Below, in pieces: positions 1-9,032 of a DNA stretch of 54,314 nucleotides (position 1 is its first letter; the number at the start of each line of letters is the position of its first letter). Source of the DNA: Aeriscardovia sp. (lineage in GTDB: Bacteria; Actinomycetota; Actinomycetes; Actinomycetales; Bifidobacteriaceae); assembly GCA_017632855.1 (NCBI GenBank), contig JAGBQM010000010.1:1-54314 (forward strand). The letters are read 5' to 3'. The notes under the pieces are model-generated. The model did no database searches, was not told the DNA's origin, and saw only the letters and a program-made list of their open reading frames with translations. The position numbers and the translations under genes are program-made.

Positions 1-89
1 GCGCCCGCGCCCAGGGCAGGGCTGGTGCGATCCTAAAGCGTACCTGCCAGATCACCGTAGTGGTTTCTTCGGAAGAAGGGGTTCGTTAA
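1..89 (+). CDS. rplV: 50S ribosomal protein L22 (3' end only)
   Basis: Only the last 28 codons are in the window; the gene begins upstream. The frame reads ARAQGRAG, then [10 protein letters not shown], and stops at 87-89. This is the conserved C-terminal beta-hairpin end of L22, the protein that lines the peptide exit tunnel of the large subunit. Its stop codon overlaps the ATG of rpsC by one base (TAATG), as expected inside the S10 operon. The call rests on the C-terminal motif plus position directly before rpsC. Confidence 0.88.
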   Translation, partial: ARAQGRAGAILKRTCQITVVVSSEEGVR

Positions 90-907
90 TGGGTCAAAAG
101 ATTAATCCGCTCGGCTTTCGCCTCGGAATAACGGAATATTACAGGAGCCACTGGTTCTCCGCTTCCAACGTCAAGGGCGAAAGATACAGGGATTTTGTAG
201 GCGAAGACGACAAAATCCGCCGCATCGTTTTCGAGCGTCTGCAGAGGGCGGGAGTGTCTAAGATACTCGTGGAACACACCAAGGAAAGGGTAAGGGTCGA
301 TATCTACACTGCCCGCCCGGGCCTGGTTATCGGCCGCAGGGGAACGGTAGCGGATCAGATAAGGGTTGAGCTGGAGAAACTGATTGGAAAACAAATACAG
401 CTCAATATTCATGAGGCCAAGAGTCCCGCCATCGACGCCCAGCTGGTTGCCCAGTCCATAGCCGAGCAGCTCGTCAACAGGGTGATGTTCCGCCGCGCCA
501 TGAGGAAGGCACAAAGAGACGCAGTGGCCGCGGGAGCCGACGGAATCAGAATCAAGCTCTCCGGACGCCTCGGAGGAGCGGATATGAGCCGTTCCGAGTT
601 CTACAGGGAAGGGAGAGTACCTCTCCAGACTCTTAGGGCCCTCATAGATTACGGCTTCTTTGAGGCCCGCACCACTTACGGCCAGATTGGCGTCAAGGTA
701 TGGATTTACAAGGGCGACATGACCGAAAAGCAGTTTGACCTTAAGCAGCTCCAGGCCGCCAGAAGCGGAAGGATTAAGCGCGACGGAAGAAGGCCGCCCC
801 GCCGACCTAGGACTTCAGATCCTGCAGCTCAGGCTCCCAAGATTCCCGCCGACGAGCTCATAGCCCAGGAACCCACCCCCACCGGGGCAGAGGAAGTAAA
901 GGAGTAG
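89..907 (+). CDS. rpsC: 30S ribosomal protein S3
   Basis: Binds 16S rRNA in the small-subunit head and helps form the mRNA entry channel. It begins with the family signature [14 protein letters not shown]. An N-terminal KH RNA-binding domain (about residues 39-110, with [10 protein letters not shown] near residue 75-84) is followed by the S3 C-terminal domain (about 120-205). The last 60 or so residues are a Pro/Arg-rich then acidic tail ([10 protein letters not shown]) beyond the conserved core. At 272 residues it is longer than the 210-235 of most bacteria, as is usual in Actinobacteria. It starts on the rplV stop codon and is followed four bases later by rplP. Confidence 0.97.
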   Translation: MGQKINPLGFRLGITEYYRSHWFSASNVKGERYRDFVGEDDKIRRIVFERLQRAGVSKILVEHTKERVRVDIYTARPGLVIGRRGTVADQIRVELEKLIGKQIQLNIHEAKSPAIDAQLVAQSIAEQLVNRVMFRRAMRKAQRDAVAAGADGIRIKLSGRLGGADMSRSEFYREGRVPLQTLRALIDYGFFEARTTYGQIGVKVWIYKGDMTEKQFDLKQLQAARSGRIKRDGRRPPRRPRTSDPAAQAPKIPADELIAQEPTPTGAEEVKE

Positions 908-911
908 GAAC

Positions 912-1328
912 GTGCTGATTCCAAAGAGAGTAAAGTACCGCAAGCAGCACCGCCCTGGCAGGAGCGGAATGTCGAAGGGCGGAAACGAGCTTACCTTCGG
1001 AGAATTTGGCATAAAGGCAATGGCCCCGGCTTATATGACTAACCGTCAGATCGAGGCGGCCCGTATTGCAATCAACCGCTACATAAAGCGCGGGGGAAGG
1101 GTTTGGATTGACGTCTTTCCGGATCGACCCCTCACCAAACACCCGGCGGAGTCCAGGATGGGCTCCGGAAAGGGCAGCCCTGAATTTTGGATTGCCAACA
1201 TCAAGCCGGGAAGGATTCTCTTTGAGATAGGGGGAGTCCCTGAGGCGGCAGCCAGGGAGTCTCTTAGGCGGGCTATTGATAAACTACCTATGAAGTGCCG
1301 TATAGTCAGTCGTGAGGGAGAAGCTTAA
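912..1328 (+). CDS. rplP: 50S ribosomal protein L16
   Basis: L16 sits near the A site and peptidyl-transferase centre of the 50S subunit. The 138-residue product has normal length and carries the N-terminal family motif [20 protein letters not shown] and the [12 protein letters not shown] loop. It starts with GTG at 912, four bases after rpsC ends. A downstream start would remove the conserved [11 protein letters not shown] segment. Its stop overlaps the rpmC ATG by one base. Confidence 0.97.
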   Translation: MLIPKRVKYRKQHRPGRSGMSKGGNELTFGEFGIKAMAPAYMTNRQIEAARIAINRYIKRGGRVWIDVFPDRPLTKHPAESRMGSGKGSPEFWIANIKPGRILFEIGGVPEAAARESLRRAIDKLPMKCRIVSREGEA

Positions 1329-1636
1329 TGGCTGCGAAAACTCAGGAATTTTCCATCTCTTCTTTGCAGGAGAAGACCAGCAAGGAACATGAAGATGTCA
1401 TCAAGAAGGCCAAAGAGGAGCTCTTCAATCTCAGATTCCAGAGCGTGACCGGAAGCCTTTCCAACTCCTCCAGGGTAAAGAAGCTGCACAAAGGCGTAGC
1501 CCGTATGAACACCCTCCTAAGAGAGAGGGAGCTGGGGATCATAGAAGAGCCCGCCCCCAAGGAAACCGACAAGGGCAAGAAGAAGAAGGAGACTTCTGAG
1601 GCGCCCGACGACGCCAAGGATGCGGAGAAAGCATGA
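1328..1636 (+). CDS. rpmC: 50S ribosomal protein L29 with long charged C-terminal tail
   Basis: L29 is a small helical protein near the exit tunnel that contributes to the SRP/trigger-factor docking site. Residues from about 14 to 78 form the usual two-helix fold ([16 protein letters not shown], then [19 protein letters not shown]). About 25 further residues are Lys/Glu/Asp-rich (for example [11 protein letters not shown]) and fall outside the common 60-85 residue length. The stop region overlaps the rpsQ start by four bases (ATGA). Confidence 0.95.
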   Translation: MAAKTQEFSISSLQEKTSKEHEDVIKKAKEELFNLRFQSVTGSLSNSSRVKKLHKGVARMNTLLRERELGIIEEPAPKETDKGKKKKETSEAPDDAKDAEKA

Positions 1637-1905
1637 GCAAAGTGGAAAGCAAAGAGCGTAACGGGCGCAAGGTCCGCAGGGGATACGTAGTTTCCGACTC
1701 CATGGACAAGACCATCACTGTGGCCCTCGAGCATAAGAGCGCCCACCCACTTTACGGGAAGGTCGTACGCTCCACCAGCAAGGTTAAGGCTCATAATCCC
1801 GAAAACGAGGCCCGCAAGGGGGATCTTGTGGTAATCATGGAGACTCGCCCCCTGTCCAAAACCAAAAGATGGCGTTTGGTCAAGATAGTGGAACGCACCA
1901 AGTAG
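1633..1905 (+). CDS. rpsQ: 30S ribosomal protein S17
   Basis: S17 is an OB-fold protein that binds helices 7 and 11 of 16S rRNA during early 30S assembly. The 90-residue product shows the family hallmark [18 protein letters not shown] (about residues 14-31) and [17 protein letters not shown] at the C-terminus. It starts with ATG inside the last codons of rpmC, so translation is likely coupled. A 22-base gap with an AAAGGAG ribosome-binding site follows, before rplN. Confidence 0.97.
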   Translation: MSKVESKERNGRKVRRGYVVSDSMDKTITVALEHKSAHPLYGKVVRSTSKVKAHNPENEARKGDLVVIMETRPLSKTKRWRLVKIVERTK

Positions 1906-1927
1906 TGTTTCAACTAAAGGAGAATTA

Positions 1928-2296
1928 ATGATTCAACAAGAGTCACGTCTGCGTGTGGCTGACAACACGGGTGCCAAGGAGATTTTGACCATCCGAGTTC
2001 TCGGAGGTTCAAAACGCCGCTATGCGGGCCTGGGCGACGTGATAGTCGCTACGGTAAAGGACGCCATACCGGGCGGAGCCGTGAAAAAGGGCGACGTGGT
2101 GAAAGCCGTCGTAGTCAGATGCGATAAGGAAACTCGCCGCCGCGACGGATCCTACATACGTTTCGACGAGAATGCCGCAGTGATTTTGGGCAACGGCAGT
2201 GAGCCCAAGGGAACTCGTATTTTCGGACCCGTAGGCCGCGAGCTGCGCGAGCGCAAATTCATGAAGATAGTTTCTTTGGCTCCGGAGGTGATCTAA
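1928..2296 (+). CDS. rplN: 50S ribosomal protein L14
   Basis: L14 forms part of the interface between subunits (bridges B5 and B8). The 122-residue length is standard. Motifs include [18 protein letters not shown] at the N-terminus and [15 protein letters not shown] near the C-terminus. AAAGGAG lies about six bases before the ATG. The stop codon (2294-2296) abuts the TTG start of rplX. Confidence 0.98.
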   Translation: MIQQESRLRVADNTGAKEILTIRVLGGSKRRYAGLGDVIVATVKDAIPGGAVKKGDVVKAVVVRCDKETRRRDGSYIRFDENAAVILGNGSEPKGTRIFGPVGRELRERKFMKIVSLAPEVI

Positions 2297-2635
2297 TTGG
2301 TAGCCAAGCTCAGGAGCGGAGATCTGGTAAAGGTCATTTACGGAAAAGATCGCGGCAAGCAGGGCAAAATCCTGAAAGTCCTTCCCAATGGAAGGATCGT
2401 GGTAGAAGGCGTGCAGATAGTCAAGAGGCACAAGCGCGCCCAGGAAGAAGGCCAGGAAGCCGGAATCGTGTCAATGGAGGCCAGCATCGACAGGTCCAAC
2501 GTAATGCTGGTGGATCCCGAAACCGGCAAGCCCACCAGGGTGGGAGTGTCGATAAAGCGCGAAGTGAGGGGCGGAAAGGTGAAGACCACCCGTACCCGCA
2601 TTAGCAAGAAATCAGGTAAGGAGATCAAGGTATGA
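2297..2635 (+). CDS. rplX: 50S ribosomal protein L24
   Basis: L24 is an early assembly initiator that binds 23S rRNA domain I through a KOW motif. Residues 5-35 ([20 protein letters not shown]) are the KOW/SH3-like core, and NPETGKP-like [11 protein letters not shown] follows near residue 75. The only in-frame start that keeps the KOW domain whole is TTG at 2297, directly after the rplN stop, with GGAGGTG just upstream. The 3' end overlaps rplE by four bases. Confidence 0.96.
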   Translation: MVAKLRSGDLVKVIYGKDRGKQGKILKVLPNGRIVVEGVQIVKRHKRAQEEGQEAGIVSMEASIDRSNVMLVDPETGKPTRVGVSIKREVRGGKVKTTRTRISKKSGKEIKV

Positions 2636-3207
2636 GTGAAGTGGACTCTGCCGAATTGTTCGCTCGTCCTAGATTGTACCGGGAATACAAGGATGAAGTG
2701 GTCCCGGCTCTGAAGGGTGAGTTCAAGTACGAGAACCCCATGCAGGTGCCTGCCATCAAGAAGGTAGTAGTTACCATGGCCTTGGGAGAAGCTGCAAGGG
2801 ACTCCAAACTCATAGATGGAGCTATTTCCGACCTTACCCTCATAACGGGCCAAAAGCCTGCAATTTCCAAGGCGAGGAAGTCCGTAGCCCAGTTCCACTT
2901 GCGCAAGGGTCAGACGATAGGCGCCTTCGTAACCTTGCGCAAGGATATGATGTGGGAGTTTTTGGATCGCCTCATCACCCTGGCCATCCCCAGAATCCGC
3001 GATTTTCGCGGATTGAGCCCCAAGCAGTTCGATGGCAGGGGCGATTACAACTTCGGCCTCACGGAGCAGTCTATGTTCCATGAGATTGATCCGGACAATA
3101 TCGATCACCGCAGGGGCATGGACATAGCGATAGTCACCTCCGCCAAAACCGACGAAGAAGCCCGCTTTATGTTCAAGCGCCTGGGCTTTCCTTTCAAGGA
3201 GGAATAG
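2632..3207 (+). CDS. rplE: 50S ribosomal protein L5
   Basis: L5 binds 5S rRNA and contacts the P-site tRNA and S13 (bridge B1b). The 191-residue product has the hallmarks of the family: [16 protein letters not shown] (about residues 43-58), [15 protein letters not shown] and [20 protein letters not shown]. Length is within the 179-190 range typical of bacteria. The ATGA overlap with rplX suggests coupled translation. The next gene, rpsN, begins two bases after the stop. Confidence 0.97.
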   Translation: MSEVDSAELFARPRLYREYKDEVVPALKGEFKYENPMQVPAIKKVVVTMALGEAARDSKLIDGAISDLTLITGQKPAISKARKSVAQFHLRKGQTIGAFVTLRKDMMWEFLDRLITLAIPRIRDFRGLSPKQFDGRGDYNFGLTEQSMFHEIDPDNIDHRRGMDIAIVTSAKTDEEARFMFKRLGFPFKEE

Positions 3208-3209
3208 AA

Positions 3210-3395
3210 TTGGCGAAAAAATCACTTATAGCCAAGGCCAAAAGGAAGCCTAAGTTTCCCGTTCAGGCCTACACGCGCTGCCAGATTTGCGGCAGGCCCC
3301 ATGCAGTTTACCGCGAGTTCGGGCTGTGCAGGATCTGCTTTAGAAACAAGGCCCACGAGGGCCAGCTCCCCGGAGTTATGAAGTCCAGCTGGTAG
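3210..3395 (+). CDS. rpsN: 30S ribosomal protein S14, zinc-binding (type Z)
   Basis: This is the short, zinc-binding form of S14 (61 residues against about 100 for the zinc-free form). Four cysteines form two CxxC pairs, CQIC (residues 24-27) and CRIC (40-43), that coordinate one zinc ion. The C-terminus ends in the universal LPGVMKSSW-like motif. The start is TTG at 3210, with the AAGGAGGAA ribosome-binding site at the end of rplE. A zinc-independent paralogue, if present, lies elsewhere; none is seen here. Confidence 0.97.
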   Translation: MAKKSLIAKAKRKPKFPVQAYTRCQICGRPHAVYREFGLCRICFRNKAHEGQLPGVMKSSW

Positions 3396-3454
3396 ATCCC
3401 AAAACCATTGAAGGTCTATGAAAATAGAAACCGCAACGAGAAAGTTTTAATTTT

Positions 3455-3853
3455 ATGACAATGACAGATCCAATCGCAGACATGCTGACCAGGATTCGCA
3501 ACGCCTGCGCCGTGAAGCATGAACAGGTGGCGATTCCCTATTCAAAGTTCAAGGAAGCTATTGCCGAGATCCTGAAAAAAGAAGGATACATAGCTTCCAT
3601 AGCCGTAGAGGGGGAGGGGATTTCCAAAGCCCTCGTTCTCGGCCTCAAGTACACTTCCAATTCGGAAAGCAGCATAAGGGGAATCAAGCGCGTTTCCAAG
3701 CCCGGACTTAGAAAGTATGCGAAGAGCGACAACCTTCCCAAGCCTCTGGGAGGACTGGGCATAGCGATAATCTCTACCAGTTCCGGCCTTATGACGCAAA
3801 GAGAGTGCCGCAGGCAAGGAATAGGCGGCGAAGTTGTCGCCTATGTGTGGTGA
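3455..3853 (+). CDS. rpsH: 30S ribosomal protein S8
   Basis: S8 binds helix 21 of 16S rRNA and in several bacteria represses the spc operon. The 132-residue product contains [14 protein letters not shown] at the N-terminus and [20 protein letters not shown] near the C-terminus. Two in-frame ATG codons lie two codons apart (3455 and 3461); the second matches the usual MTDPIADM start. No clear Shine-Dalgarno sequence is visible in the AT-rich 59-base gap before it. Confidence 0.97.
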   Translation: MTMTDPIADMLTRIRNACAVKHEQVAIPYSKFKEAIAEILKKEGYIASIAVEGEGISKALVLGLKYTSNSESSIRGIKRVSKPGLRKYAKSDNLPKPLGGLGIAIISTSSGLMTQRECRRQGIGGEVVAYVW

Positions 3854-3862
3854 GGGGGCAAG

Positions 3863-4405
3863 ATGGCATCGCATATAGGTAGACTTCCGATCGCCCTTCC
3901 CAAGGACGTAGAGCTTACGGTCGAAGGAAACAAGGTTACGGCCAAAGGGCCCAAGGGCGTCCAGGAATGCGTCATTCCTGAAGGAATTGAGATTAAGCAG
4001 TCACAGGGATCGATCGAGGTCATTCCTGCCGATCCGAGCGCGAAAGGCGCTTCCGCCCGCCACGGTTTGGCCAGGGCGCTGGTGGCTTCCATAGTGCAGG
4101 GCGTCAGCTCCGGATTCGACAAGAAGCTTGAAATAATCGGCACCGGCTACAGAGTCACTGCCAAAGGTCCCGATCTCAACTTTGCCCTGGGCTACTCCCA
4201 CGACATCCCCGTTAAGGCTCCTGAAGGCATTACCTTCACCGTAGCCGATGCCACGCATTTGACGGTGAGCGGCATGAACAAACAGCAGGTTGGAGAAGTC
4301 GCGGCCCAGATCCGCATGCTGCGCCCCCCTGAGCCTTATAAGGGCAAGGGTATTAGGTATGCCGGCGAGCACGTTCGCCGCAAGGCCGGAAAGGCTGGAA
4401 AGTAA
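3863..4405 (+). CDS. rplF: 50S ribosomal protein L6
   Basis: L6 lies near the GTPase-associated region of the 50S subunit. The product is 180 residues, the standard length, with two repeated alpha/beta domains. It starts [15 protein letters not shown] and carries the C-terminal signature [29 protein letters not shown] sequence precedes the ATG. The stop codon overlaps the rplR ATG (TAATG). Confidence 0.98.
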   Translation: MASHIGRLPIALPKDVELTVEGNKVTAKGPKGVQECVIPEGIEIKQSQGSIEVIPADPSAKGASARHGLARALVASIVQGVSSGFDKKLEIIGTGYRVTAKGPDLNFALGYSHDIPVKAPEGITFTVADATHLTVSGMNKQQVGEVAAQIRMLRPPEPYKGKGIRYAGEHVRRKAGKAGK

Positions 4406-4776
4406 TGTCGGTCAAAGTTTTTGGCAAGGGCACCCTGGCGGCCCGCCGCCGCAGGCATTTAAGCATCAGGAAGAAAGTCTCAGGCACTCCCGAAAAGCCG
4501 CGCCTGATCGTAACCCGCTCCAACCGCAATATCGTGGCCCAAATGGTAGATGACGTGCATGGGGTGACGCTAGTAAGCGCTTCCACCCTTCAGGCTCCCT
4601 TTAAGGATTTTGAAGGCAGCAAAGTCGAGGCGGCTAAAAAGGTGGGACTTCTTCTCGCTCAGAAGGCTAAGGAAGCCGGAATCTGCGACGCTGTTTTCGA
4701 TCGCAACGGATATAAGTACCACGGCCGCGTAGCGGCGCTTGCAGACGGAGCCCGTGAAGGAGGACTGAAGATATGA
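4405..4776 (+). CDS. rplR: 50S ribosomal protein L18
   Basis: L18 binds 5S rRNA and helps attach it to 23S rRNA. The 123-residue product has the basic N-terminal arm [20 protein letters not shown], the core [18 protein letters not shown], and the terminal [20 protein letters not shown] segment of the family. Translation is coupled to rplF at the 5' end (one-base overlap) and to rpsE at the 3' end (ATGA). Confidence 0.98.
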   Translation: MSVKVFGKGTLAARRRRHLSIRKKVSGTPEKPRLIVTRSNRNIVAQMVDDVHGVTLVSASTLQAPFKDFEGSKVEAAKKVGLLLAQKAKEAGICDAVFDRNGYKYHGRVAALADGAREGGLKI

Positions 4777-5468
4777 CAGAAGAAGTCAAGGACGAGGCCG
4801 AAGAGGTTTCCTCCACTTCCGCTGCCCCTGAAGAAGAAGCTCAGGACCGCAAGGATGCGGGACGGCGCCGCAAGCGCAGAAGCGCCCGCAGGGAGCGCTC
4901 TGAAGCAAAAGACGAGCTTATGAGCAGGGTGGTTTCCATAAATCGCGTTTCCAAAACCCACAAGGGCGGAAGGACTATGAGCTTTGCCGCTTTGGTAGTG
5001 GTCGGAGACGGAAGGGGAGCTGTAGGTGCCGGCACCGGAAAGAGCCGCGAGGTCCCTGCAGCCATAGCCAAGGCCGAGAGCGAAGCGAAGAAGAACATGA
5101 TAACCGTGTGCAGGCTTCGCGGAAGCATTCCCGAGCCCGTCATGGGACACGATTCTGCCGGAAAGGTCCTTCTTAAGCCCGCGGCCCCCGGAACCGGCGT
5201 TATTGCCGGCGGATCCGTTCGAGCCGTTCTTGAGTGCGCAGGCATTTCCGACATCCTGACCAAGTCCATGGGCTCTTCCAACCCCATAAACACCGTCAGG
5301 GCCACCATTAACGCCCTGGAGCAGTTGGAGGATCCTATTGAGATAGCCAACCGCAGGGGGCTGAGCCTGCGCGAAGTGGCTCCCGCCAGCATTCTGCATG
5401 CCCTTCAGGATGAAAAGGACGCGGCTAAGAAGGAAAGCTCCGAATACAGGGGAGGCGAAGCTGAGTGA
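4773..5468 (+). CDS. rpsE: 30S ribosomal protein S5 with N-terminal extension
   Basis: S5 acts in decoding accuracy and the mRNA helicase activity of the 30S subunit. The S5 N-terminal RNA-binding domain begins near residue 47 ([19 protein letters not shown]), and the C-terminal domain includes [20 protein letters not shown]. Before it lie about 45 extra residues: a strongly acidic stretch, then a basic one ([12 protein letters not shown]). The product is 231 residues against 160-200 in most bacteria. The start overlaps rplR by four bases. Confidence 0.97.
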   Translation: MTEEVKDEAEEVSSTSAAPEEEAQDRKDAGRRRKRRSARRERSEAKDELMSRVVSINRVSKTHKGGRTMSFAALVVVGDGRGAVGAGTGKSREVPAAIAKAESEAKKNMITVCRLRGSIPEPVMGHDSAGKVLLKPAAPGTGVIAGGSVRAVLECAGISDILTKSMGSSNPINTVRATINALEQLEDPIEIANRRGLSLREVAPASILHALQDEKDAAKKESSEYRGGEAE

Positions 5469-5644
5469 AGAAGCTAGAAGTCACCCTGATAAAAGGTTTT
5501 TCCGGATGCACTAAGAGTCAGAAGGACACCGCGCTTTCACTGGGCCTTCACCGCATAGGCCAGAGCGTGGAGATTGAAGACAGCCCGGCCTACCGCGGAA
5601 TGCTGAGGACTGTCGCCCATCTCGTCCGCGTGGAGGAAAAGTAA
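5465..5644 (+). CDS. rpmD: 50S ribosomal protein L30
   Basis: A short gene between rpsE and rplO. It starts with GTG at 5465 inside the end of rpsE and encodes 59 residues, the usual size for L30. The product begins [20 protein letters not shown] and continues with [20 protein letters not shown], which matches the family fold (a split alpha/beta with a conserved GML-R turn). Its stop overlaps the rplO start (TAATG). L30 is a peripheral 23S rRNA-binding protein. Confidence 0.95.
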   Translation: MKKLEVTLIKGFSGCTKSQKDTALSLGLHRIGQSVEIEDSPAYRGMLRTVAHLVRVEEK

Positions 5645-6096
5645 TGACAGAAAAAATCCTGCAGATAGGAGATCTGCACCCGGCTCCCGGGGCGAAAAAG
5701 GCCCCCCAGCGCGTGGGCAGGGGAGAAGGCTCCAAGGGCAAGACTTCAGGCAGGGGAACCAAGGGTACCAAAGCCCGTTATCAAGTCAGGCCCGGATTTG
5801 AGGGCGGAGCGCTCCCTCTCTACATGCGCCTTCCGAAGAAAAGGGGATTTAGAAGCCCCTTCCACAAGGAATATCTGGCCATAAACCTTTCCGTGCTCTC
5901 CAATGCCTTCCCCAAGGGGGGAGTCATTGACGAAGAGAGTCTGGAAAAAGCGGGCATTTTGCGCCGTGGACAGGTTCCCAAGATTTTAGCTCAAGGAGAT
6001 GCTTCGGCAGCCTTTGCCGTGAAAGGCGTTAAGGTCTCTGCGGCAGCTGCCGAAAAGATTAAGGCCGCCAGCGGAAGCGTAGAAGAATCCAAATAA
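5644..6096 (+). CDS. rplO: 50S ribosomal protein L15
   Basis: L15 is a late assembly protein with a long basic arm that reaches into 23S rRNA. The 150-residue product has the signature RVGRGEGSKGKTSGRGTKG (about residues 23-42), GFEGGALPLYMRLPKKRGF, and a globular C-terminal part. It overlaps rpmD by one base and ends the spc block before a 75-base gap that leads to secY. Confidence 0.98.
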   Translation: MTEKILQIGDLHPAPGAKKAPQRVGRGEGSKGKTSGRGTKGTKARYQVRPGFEGGALPLYMRLPKKRGFRSPFHKEYLAINLSVLSNAFPKGGVIDEESLEKAGILRRGQVPKILAQGDASAAFAVKGVKVSAAAAEKIKAASGSVEESK

Positions 6097-6104
6097 ATCT
6101 AAAG

Positions 6105-6142
6105 ACTCTCGTTATAGTTTTAAGACTGACGGGAGTTTTTAT
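6105..6142 (+). terminator. Weak hairpin with T-rich tail between rplO and secY
   Basis: ACTCTC at 6105-6110 can pair with GGGAGT at 6131-6136 (one G-T pair) across a 20-base loop, followed by TTTTTATATTTTT. The stem is short, so this is at best a partial terminator or an RNA processing site that sets secY and adk levels apart from the ribosomal genes. Confidence 0.3.
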
Positions 6143-6171
6143 ATTTTTAATCCGAATAACTAGGAGAGAAT

Positions 6172-7506
6172 TTGAGGACGCTGATTCAGGCCTTTCGAAC
6201 CAAAGAGCTGAGAAATAAAATCCTTTTTACCATAGGCATAATAATTATCTATCGCATCGGCGCCTATATTCCGACTCCCGGAGTGGATTATAGGGTGATT
6301 CATGCCTGCTTAGCCAAGACTTCAAGCATTAATTTCGTGAGCCTTATTAATTTGTTTTCCGGAGGCTCTCTCCTGCAGCTTTCAGTCTTTGCGCTGGGAA
6401 TTATGCCGTATATAACGGCTTCCATTGTGGTGGAGCTTTTAAGGGCGGTAATACCGCGCTTCGAAGCCTTGCACCGAGAGGGGCAGGCGGGAGAAGCCAA
6501 ACTTACCCAGTACACCAGGTACATGACCATAGGCCTGGCCATCCTGCAGTCTGCCACCATAATAGTCACAGCCAAAAGCGGAGCCCTGTTTAACTACTCC
6601 TGTTCGCAAAGCGTAATTCCCAACAACTCCATCTTTTCCCTTATTCTGATGGTGCTGGTTATGACTGGCGGAACCGGCCTGATAATGTGGATGGCAGAGC
6701 TTATTACCGAAAAAGGGATAGGCCAGGGCATGAGCGTCCTCATCTTCATCTCCATCTGCGCAGGCTTTCTTCCAAAGCTTTGGGATATCGGCCGTTATGA
6801 CAACTGGCTCAAATTCTCGATAGTTCTGGCCGTATTGATTGCCGTGATAATCTTCGTCATTTTTGTCGAGCAATCGCAAAGAAGAGTGCCTGTGCAATAC
6901 ACAAGGCGCATGATAGGCAGAAAGATGTACGGAGGGACTTCTACCTACATCCCCCTGAAGATAAACATGTCGGGAGTGATACCTCCCATCTTCGCCTCTT
7001 CAATTCTTGCCATTCCCACTTTGATAGCACAATTTGGAAATACCGAGCAAAGCTGGGTGAAGTGGGTGGACAGAAACCTTGGAGTGACGACTTCGGCTTG
7101 GTATATAGTCCTTTATGCCTTCATGATCATCTTCTTCACCTTCTTCTACGCCTCCATCACTTTTAACAGTAACGACATCGCAGACGACATGAAGGAGTAC
7201 GGTGGGTTCGTCCCGGGCATAAGGGCGGGCTACGAAACCAGCAGATATCTGTCTTTTGTAATGAACCGGCTGGATACGGTGGGATCCATATATCTGCTGT
7301 TCGTGTGTTTGATCCCGACCATGCTCATAAGGGCGTTGGACCTGGGTACCAGCCTTCCCTTTGGAGGAACTACCATCCTCATCATCGCAGGAGTCGGGCT
7401 TGACACCCTTCGCCAGGCCGCCGCCCAGGTCAGGCAATTCCAATACAAGGGCTTTTTGGTTCCAAAGCCCGTACCTTCCGAACCGATTCCCGTCGAAAGC
7501 GAATGA
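6172..7506 (+). CDS. secY: Protein translocase subunit SecY
   Basis: Central channel of the SecYEG translocon in the cytoplasmic membrane; it passes unfolded exported proteins and inserts membrane proteins. The 444-residue product shows about ten hydrophobic helices, the N-terminal FRTKELRNKILFTIGI segment, the plug-region motif INLFSGGSLLQLSVFALGIM, and the loop QYTRRMIGRKMYGG. The TTG start at 6172 follows TAGGAGAG and keeps the usual N-terminus. Its last four bases overlap adk (ATGA). Confidence 0.98.
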   Translation: MRTLIQAFRTKELRNKILFTIGIIIIYRIGAYIPTPGVDYRVIHACLAKTSSINFVSLINLFSGGSLLQLSVFALGIMPYITASIVVELLRAVIPRFEALHREGQAGEAKLTQYTRYMTIGLAILQSATIIVTAKSGALFNYSCSQSVIPNNSIFSLILMVLVMTGGTGLIMWMAELITEKGIGQGMSVLIFISICAGFLPKLWDIGRYDNWLKFSIVLAVLIAVIIFVIFVEQSQRRVPVQYTRRMIGRKMYGGTSTYIPLKINMSGVIPPIFASSILAIPTLIAQFGNTEQSWVKWVDRNLGVTTSAWYIVLYAFMIIFFTFFYASITFNSNDIADDMKEYGGFVPGIRAGYETSRYLSFVMNRLDTVGSIYLLFVCLIPTMLIRALDLGTSLPFGGTTILIIAGVGLDTLRQAAAQVRQFQYKGFLVPKPVPSEPIPVESE

Positions 7507-8078
7507 AAGGAAAAATGAACCTAATAATCATGGGGCCCCAGGGAGTGGGGAAAGGAGCCCAGTCAGACGATCTGGCCCGCATTTACGACATACCCCACAT
7601 CTCCACCGGGGAAATCTTCCGCAAGAATATAGCCGAAAAGACCGATCTCGGGAAAAAAGTGTCTGCCTACATAGAAAAAGGCGAGCTGGTACCCGATGAG
7701 GTGACAGGAGAAATGGTTTTTGACCGCCTCAGCCAGCCGGACGCCCAAAAGGGATGGATTTTAGACGGCTACCCCAGAAATGCGAAACAAAGCGAGGATT
7801 TGGACAAGTGGCTTAAAAAGAACGGAAAAAAGCTTGATGCCGTAATCCTTCTTGAAGCGGATAAAGACGTCATATCTTGCAGCATACAAAAGCGAATCCG
7901 GGAAGAGGGAAGAAGCGACGACAAGCCTGAAGCCATAGCCGAAAGGCTTGCAATCTATGCAAGGGAAACCAAGCCTCTAATCGACTACTACGGCAATGAG
8001 GGCCTCCTCAAAAAGGTCAATGCGGAGGGGGATGTGGCCAGCGTTACGAAGGCTATCCGAGAAGCTATAGAAAATTAG
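7503..8078 (+). CDS. adk: Adenylate kinase (short, LID-less form)
   Basis: Cytoplasmic enzyme converting ATP + AMP to 2 ADP. The P-loop GPQGVGKG lies at about residues 11-18 and the AMP-binding motif HISTGEIFRKN at about 36-46. GWILDGYPRN, an adenylate kinase signature, is near residue 85. At 191 residues it is the short type: the LID segment between RIREEGR and the last helix lacks the inserted zinc or beta-hairpin domain. Coupled to secY by a four-base overlap. Unlike most actinobacterial clusters, no methionine aminopeptidase gene follows. Confidence 0.96.
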   Translation: MKGKMNLIIMGPQGVGKGAQSDDLARIYDIPHISTGEIFRKNIAEKTDLGKKVSAYIEKGELVPDEVTGEMVFDRLSQPDAQKGWILDGYPRNAKQSEDLDKWLKKNGKKLDAVILLEADKDVISCSIQKRIREEGRSDDKPEAIAERLAIYARETKPLIDYYGNEGLLKKVNAEGDVASVTKAIREAIEN

Positions 8079-8149
8079 TATTTTTTTATGATAGAATTAT
8101 ATAGAAGTGTGTGTGCACGTGGAGCTCTTTTCGGAAACTGCGAGGGAAT

Positions 8150-8368
8150 ATGTCGAAAGATGGCGTGATAGAGGTTGAAGGAAGGGTTGTGGAAGCCCTT
8201 CCGAATGCGATGTTTCGAGTGGAACTTGAAAATAAGCATATAGTACTCGCCACCATCTCGGGTAAAGTCAGGAAAAACTATATCCGCATACTTCCTCAAG
8301 ACCGGGTGGTGATAGAAATGAGCCCCTACGATCTGACTCGCGGACGCATCACTTATCGTTACAAGTAA
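8150..8368 (+). CDS. infA: Translation initiation factor IF-1
   Basis: IF-1 blocks the ribosomal A site and assists IF-2 and IF-3 during initiation. Starting at ATG 8150, the product is 72 residues, exactly the family length, and reads [20 protein letters not shown] with the S1/OB-fold core and the end RGRITYRYK. The frame is open further upstream, but the conserved N-terminus sets the start. The 71-base gap after adk is AT-rich (TTTTTTTATGATAGAATTATATAG) and probably holds a promoter. Confidence 0.96.
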   Translation: MSKDGVIEVEGRVVEALPNAMFRVELENKHIVLATISGKVRKNYIRILPQDRVVIEMSPYDLTRGRITYRYK

Positions 8369-8378
8369 GGGTATACCC

Positions 8379-8492
8379 ATGAAAGTCAAACCGAGTGTCA
8401 AACGAATTTGCAGCCATTGCCGCATAATTCGCCGCCATGGCATAGTCATGGTGATTTGTACCAATCCGCGCCACAAACAGAGGCAAGGATAA
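8379..8492 (+). CDS. rpmJ: 50S ribosomal protein L36
   Basis: Encodes 37 residues, the smallest ribosomal protein. It is the zinc-binding form: Cys11, Cys14, Cys27 and His32 make the zinc site, within the pattern ICSHCR then [13 protein letters not shown]. It lies ten bases after infA and before the long leader of rpsM, the standard infA-rpmJ-rpsM order. Confidence 0.95.
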   Translation: MKVKPSVKRICSHCRIIRRHGIVMVICTNPRHKQRQG

Positions 8493-8627
8493 ACTTCCGC
8501 ACTTTGCGAAAATAGGGCATCAGCCGCTTAAAGGGCGTTACCTTTTTGTACCTCAGGCGCGGAGGCTTGAGCCGCTTTAAAGCGGAAGGTTGGTGCATAA
8601 CCTCCGTATATAAGGAAAGACAACGAA
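8493..8627 (+). promoter_or_regulatory. Structured 135-base leader before rpsM
   Basis: This untranslated spacer holds several stems that exclude one another. AAGCGG (8580-8585) can pair with CCGCTT at 8524-8529 or sit in the local palindrome CCGCTTTAAAGCGG (8572-8585). AAGGT (8586-8590) can pair with ACCTT (8540-8544), while AGGTT (8587-8591) can pair with AACCT (8599-8603). The ribosome-binding site of rpsM (AAGGAAAG, about 8615) follows. In many bacteria the alpha operon is autoregulated by a ribosomal protein at this position; whether that happens here is inference. Confidence 0.4.
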
Positions 8628-9005
8628 ATGGCACGTCTTGCCGGAGTTGATATCCCCAATGGAAAAAGGATCGAAATCGCCCTCACCTATATCTATGGCA
8701 TAGGGCGCACGAGGGCCAAGGAAACCCTGGAAGCCACCGGGGTAAATCCCGATACCCGCGTGAAGGATCTCACAGAAGATCAGCTGATTGCGTTGCGCGA
8801 TTATCTGGAAAACAACTACAAGATAGAAGGAGATCTTCGTCGAGAGGTAGAGGCCGATATACGCCGCAAGATCCAAATCAATTGCTACCAGGGCCTCCGT
8901 TGGAGGCACCACCTGCCCGTGCGCGGACAGCGCACCAAGACGAACGCCCGCACCCGCAAGGGAGTGAGGCACACCGTGGCTGGTAAGAAGAAAGCCACAA
9001 AGTAA
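8628..9005 (+). CDS. rpsM: 30S ribosomal protein S13
   Basis: S13 sits in the 30S head and contacts L5 and the P-site tRNA (bridges B1a/B1b). The 125-residue product starts [20 protein letters not shown], carries a helix-hairpin-helix-like region ([12 protein letters not shown]), and ends in the basic tail with [13 protein letters not shown]. Its leader region is unusually long and structured compared with the other gaps in this operon. Confidence 0.98.
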   Translation: MARLAGVDIPNGKRIEIALTYIYGIGRTRAKETLEATGVNPDTRVKDLTEDQLIALRDYLENNYKIEGDLRREVEADIRRKIQINCYQGLRWRHHLPVRGQRTKTNARTRKGVRHTVAGKKKATK

Positions 9006-9032
9006 TTATTTGGCAATTGGAATTGAGGATTA

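Noticed and set aside
2338-3225. Long minus-strand open frame (295 codons) across rplX and rplE
   Set aside because: Lies antisense to two certain ribosomal protein genes; the protein shows no recognisable motif and follows from codon bias on the coding strand.
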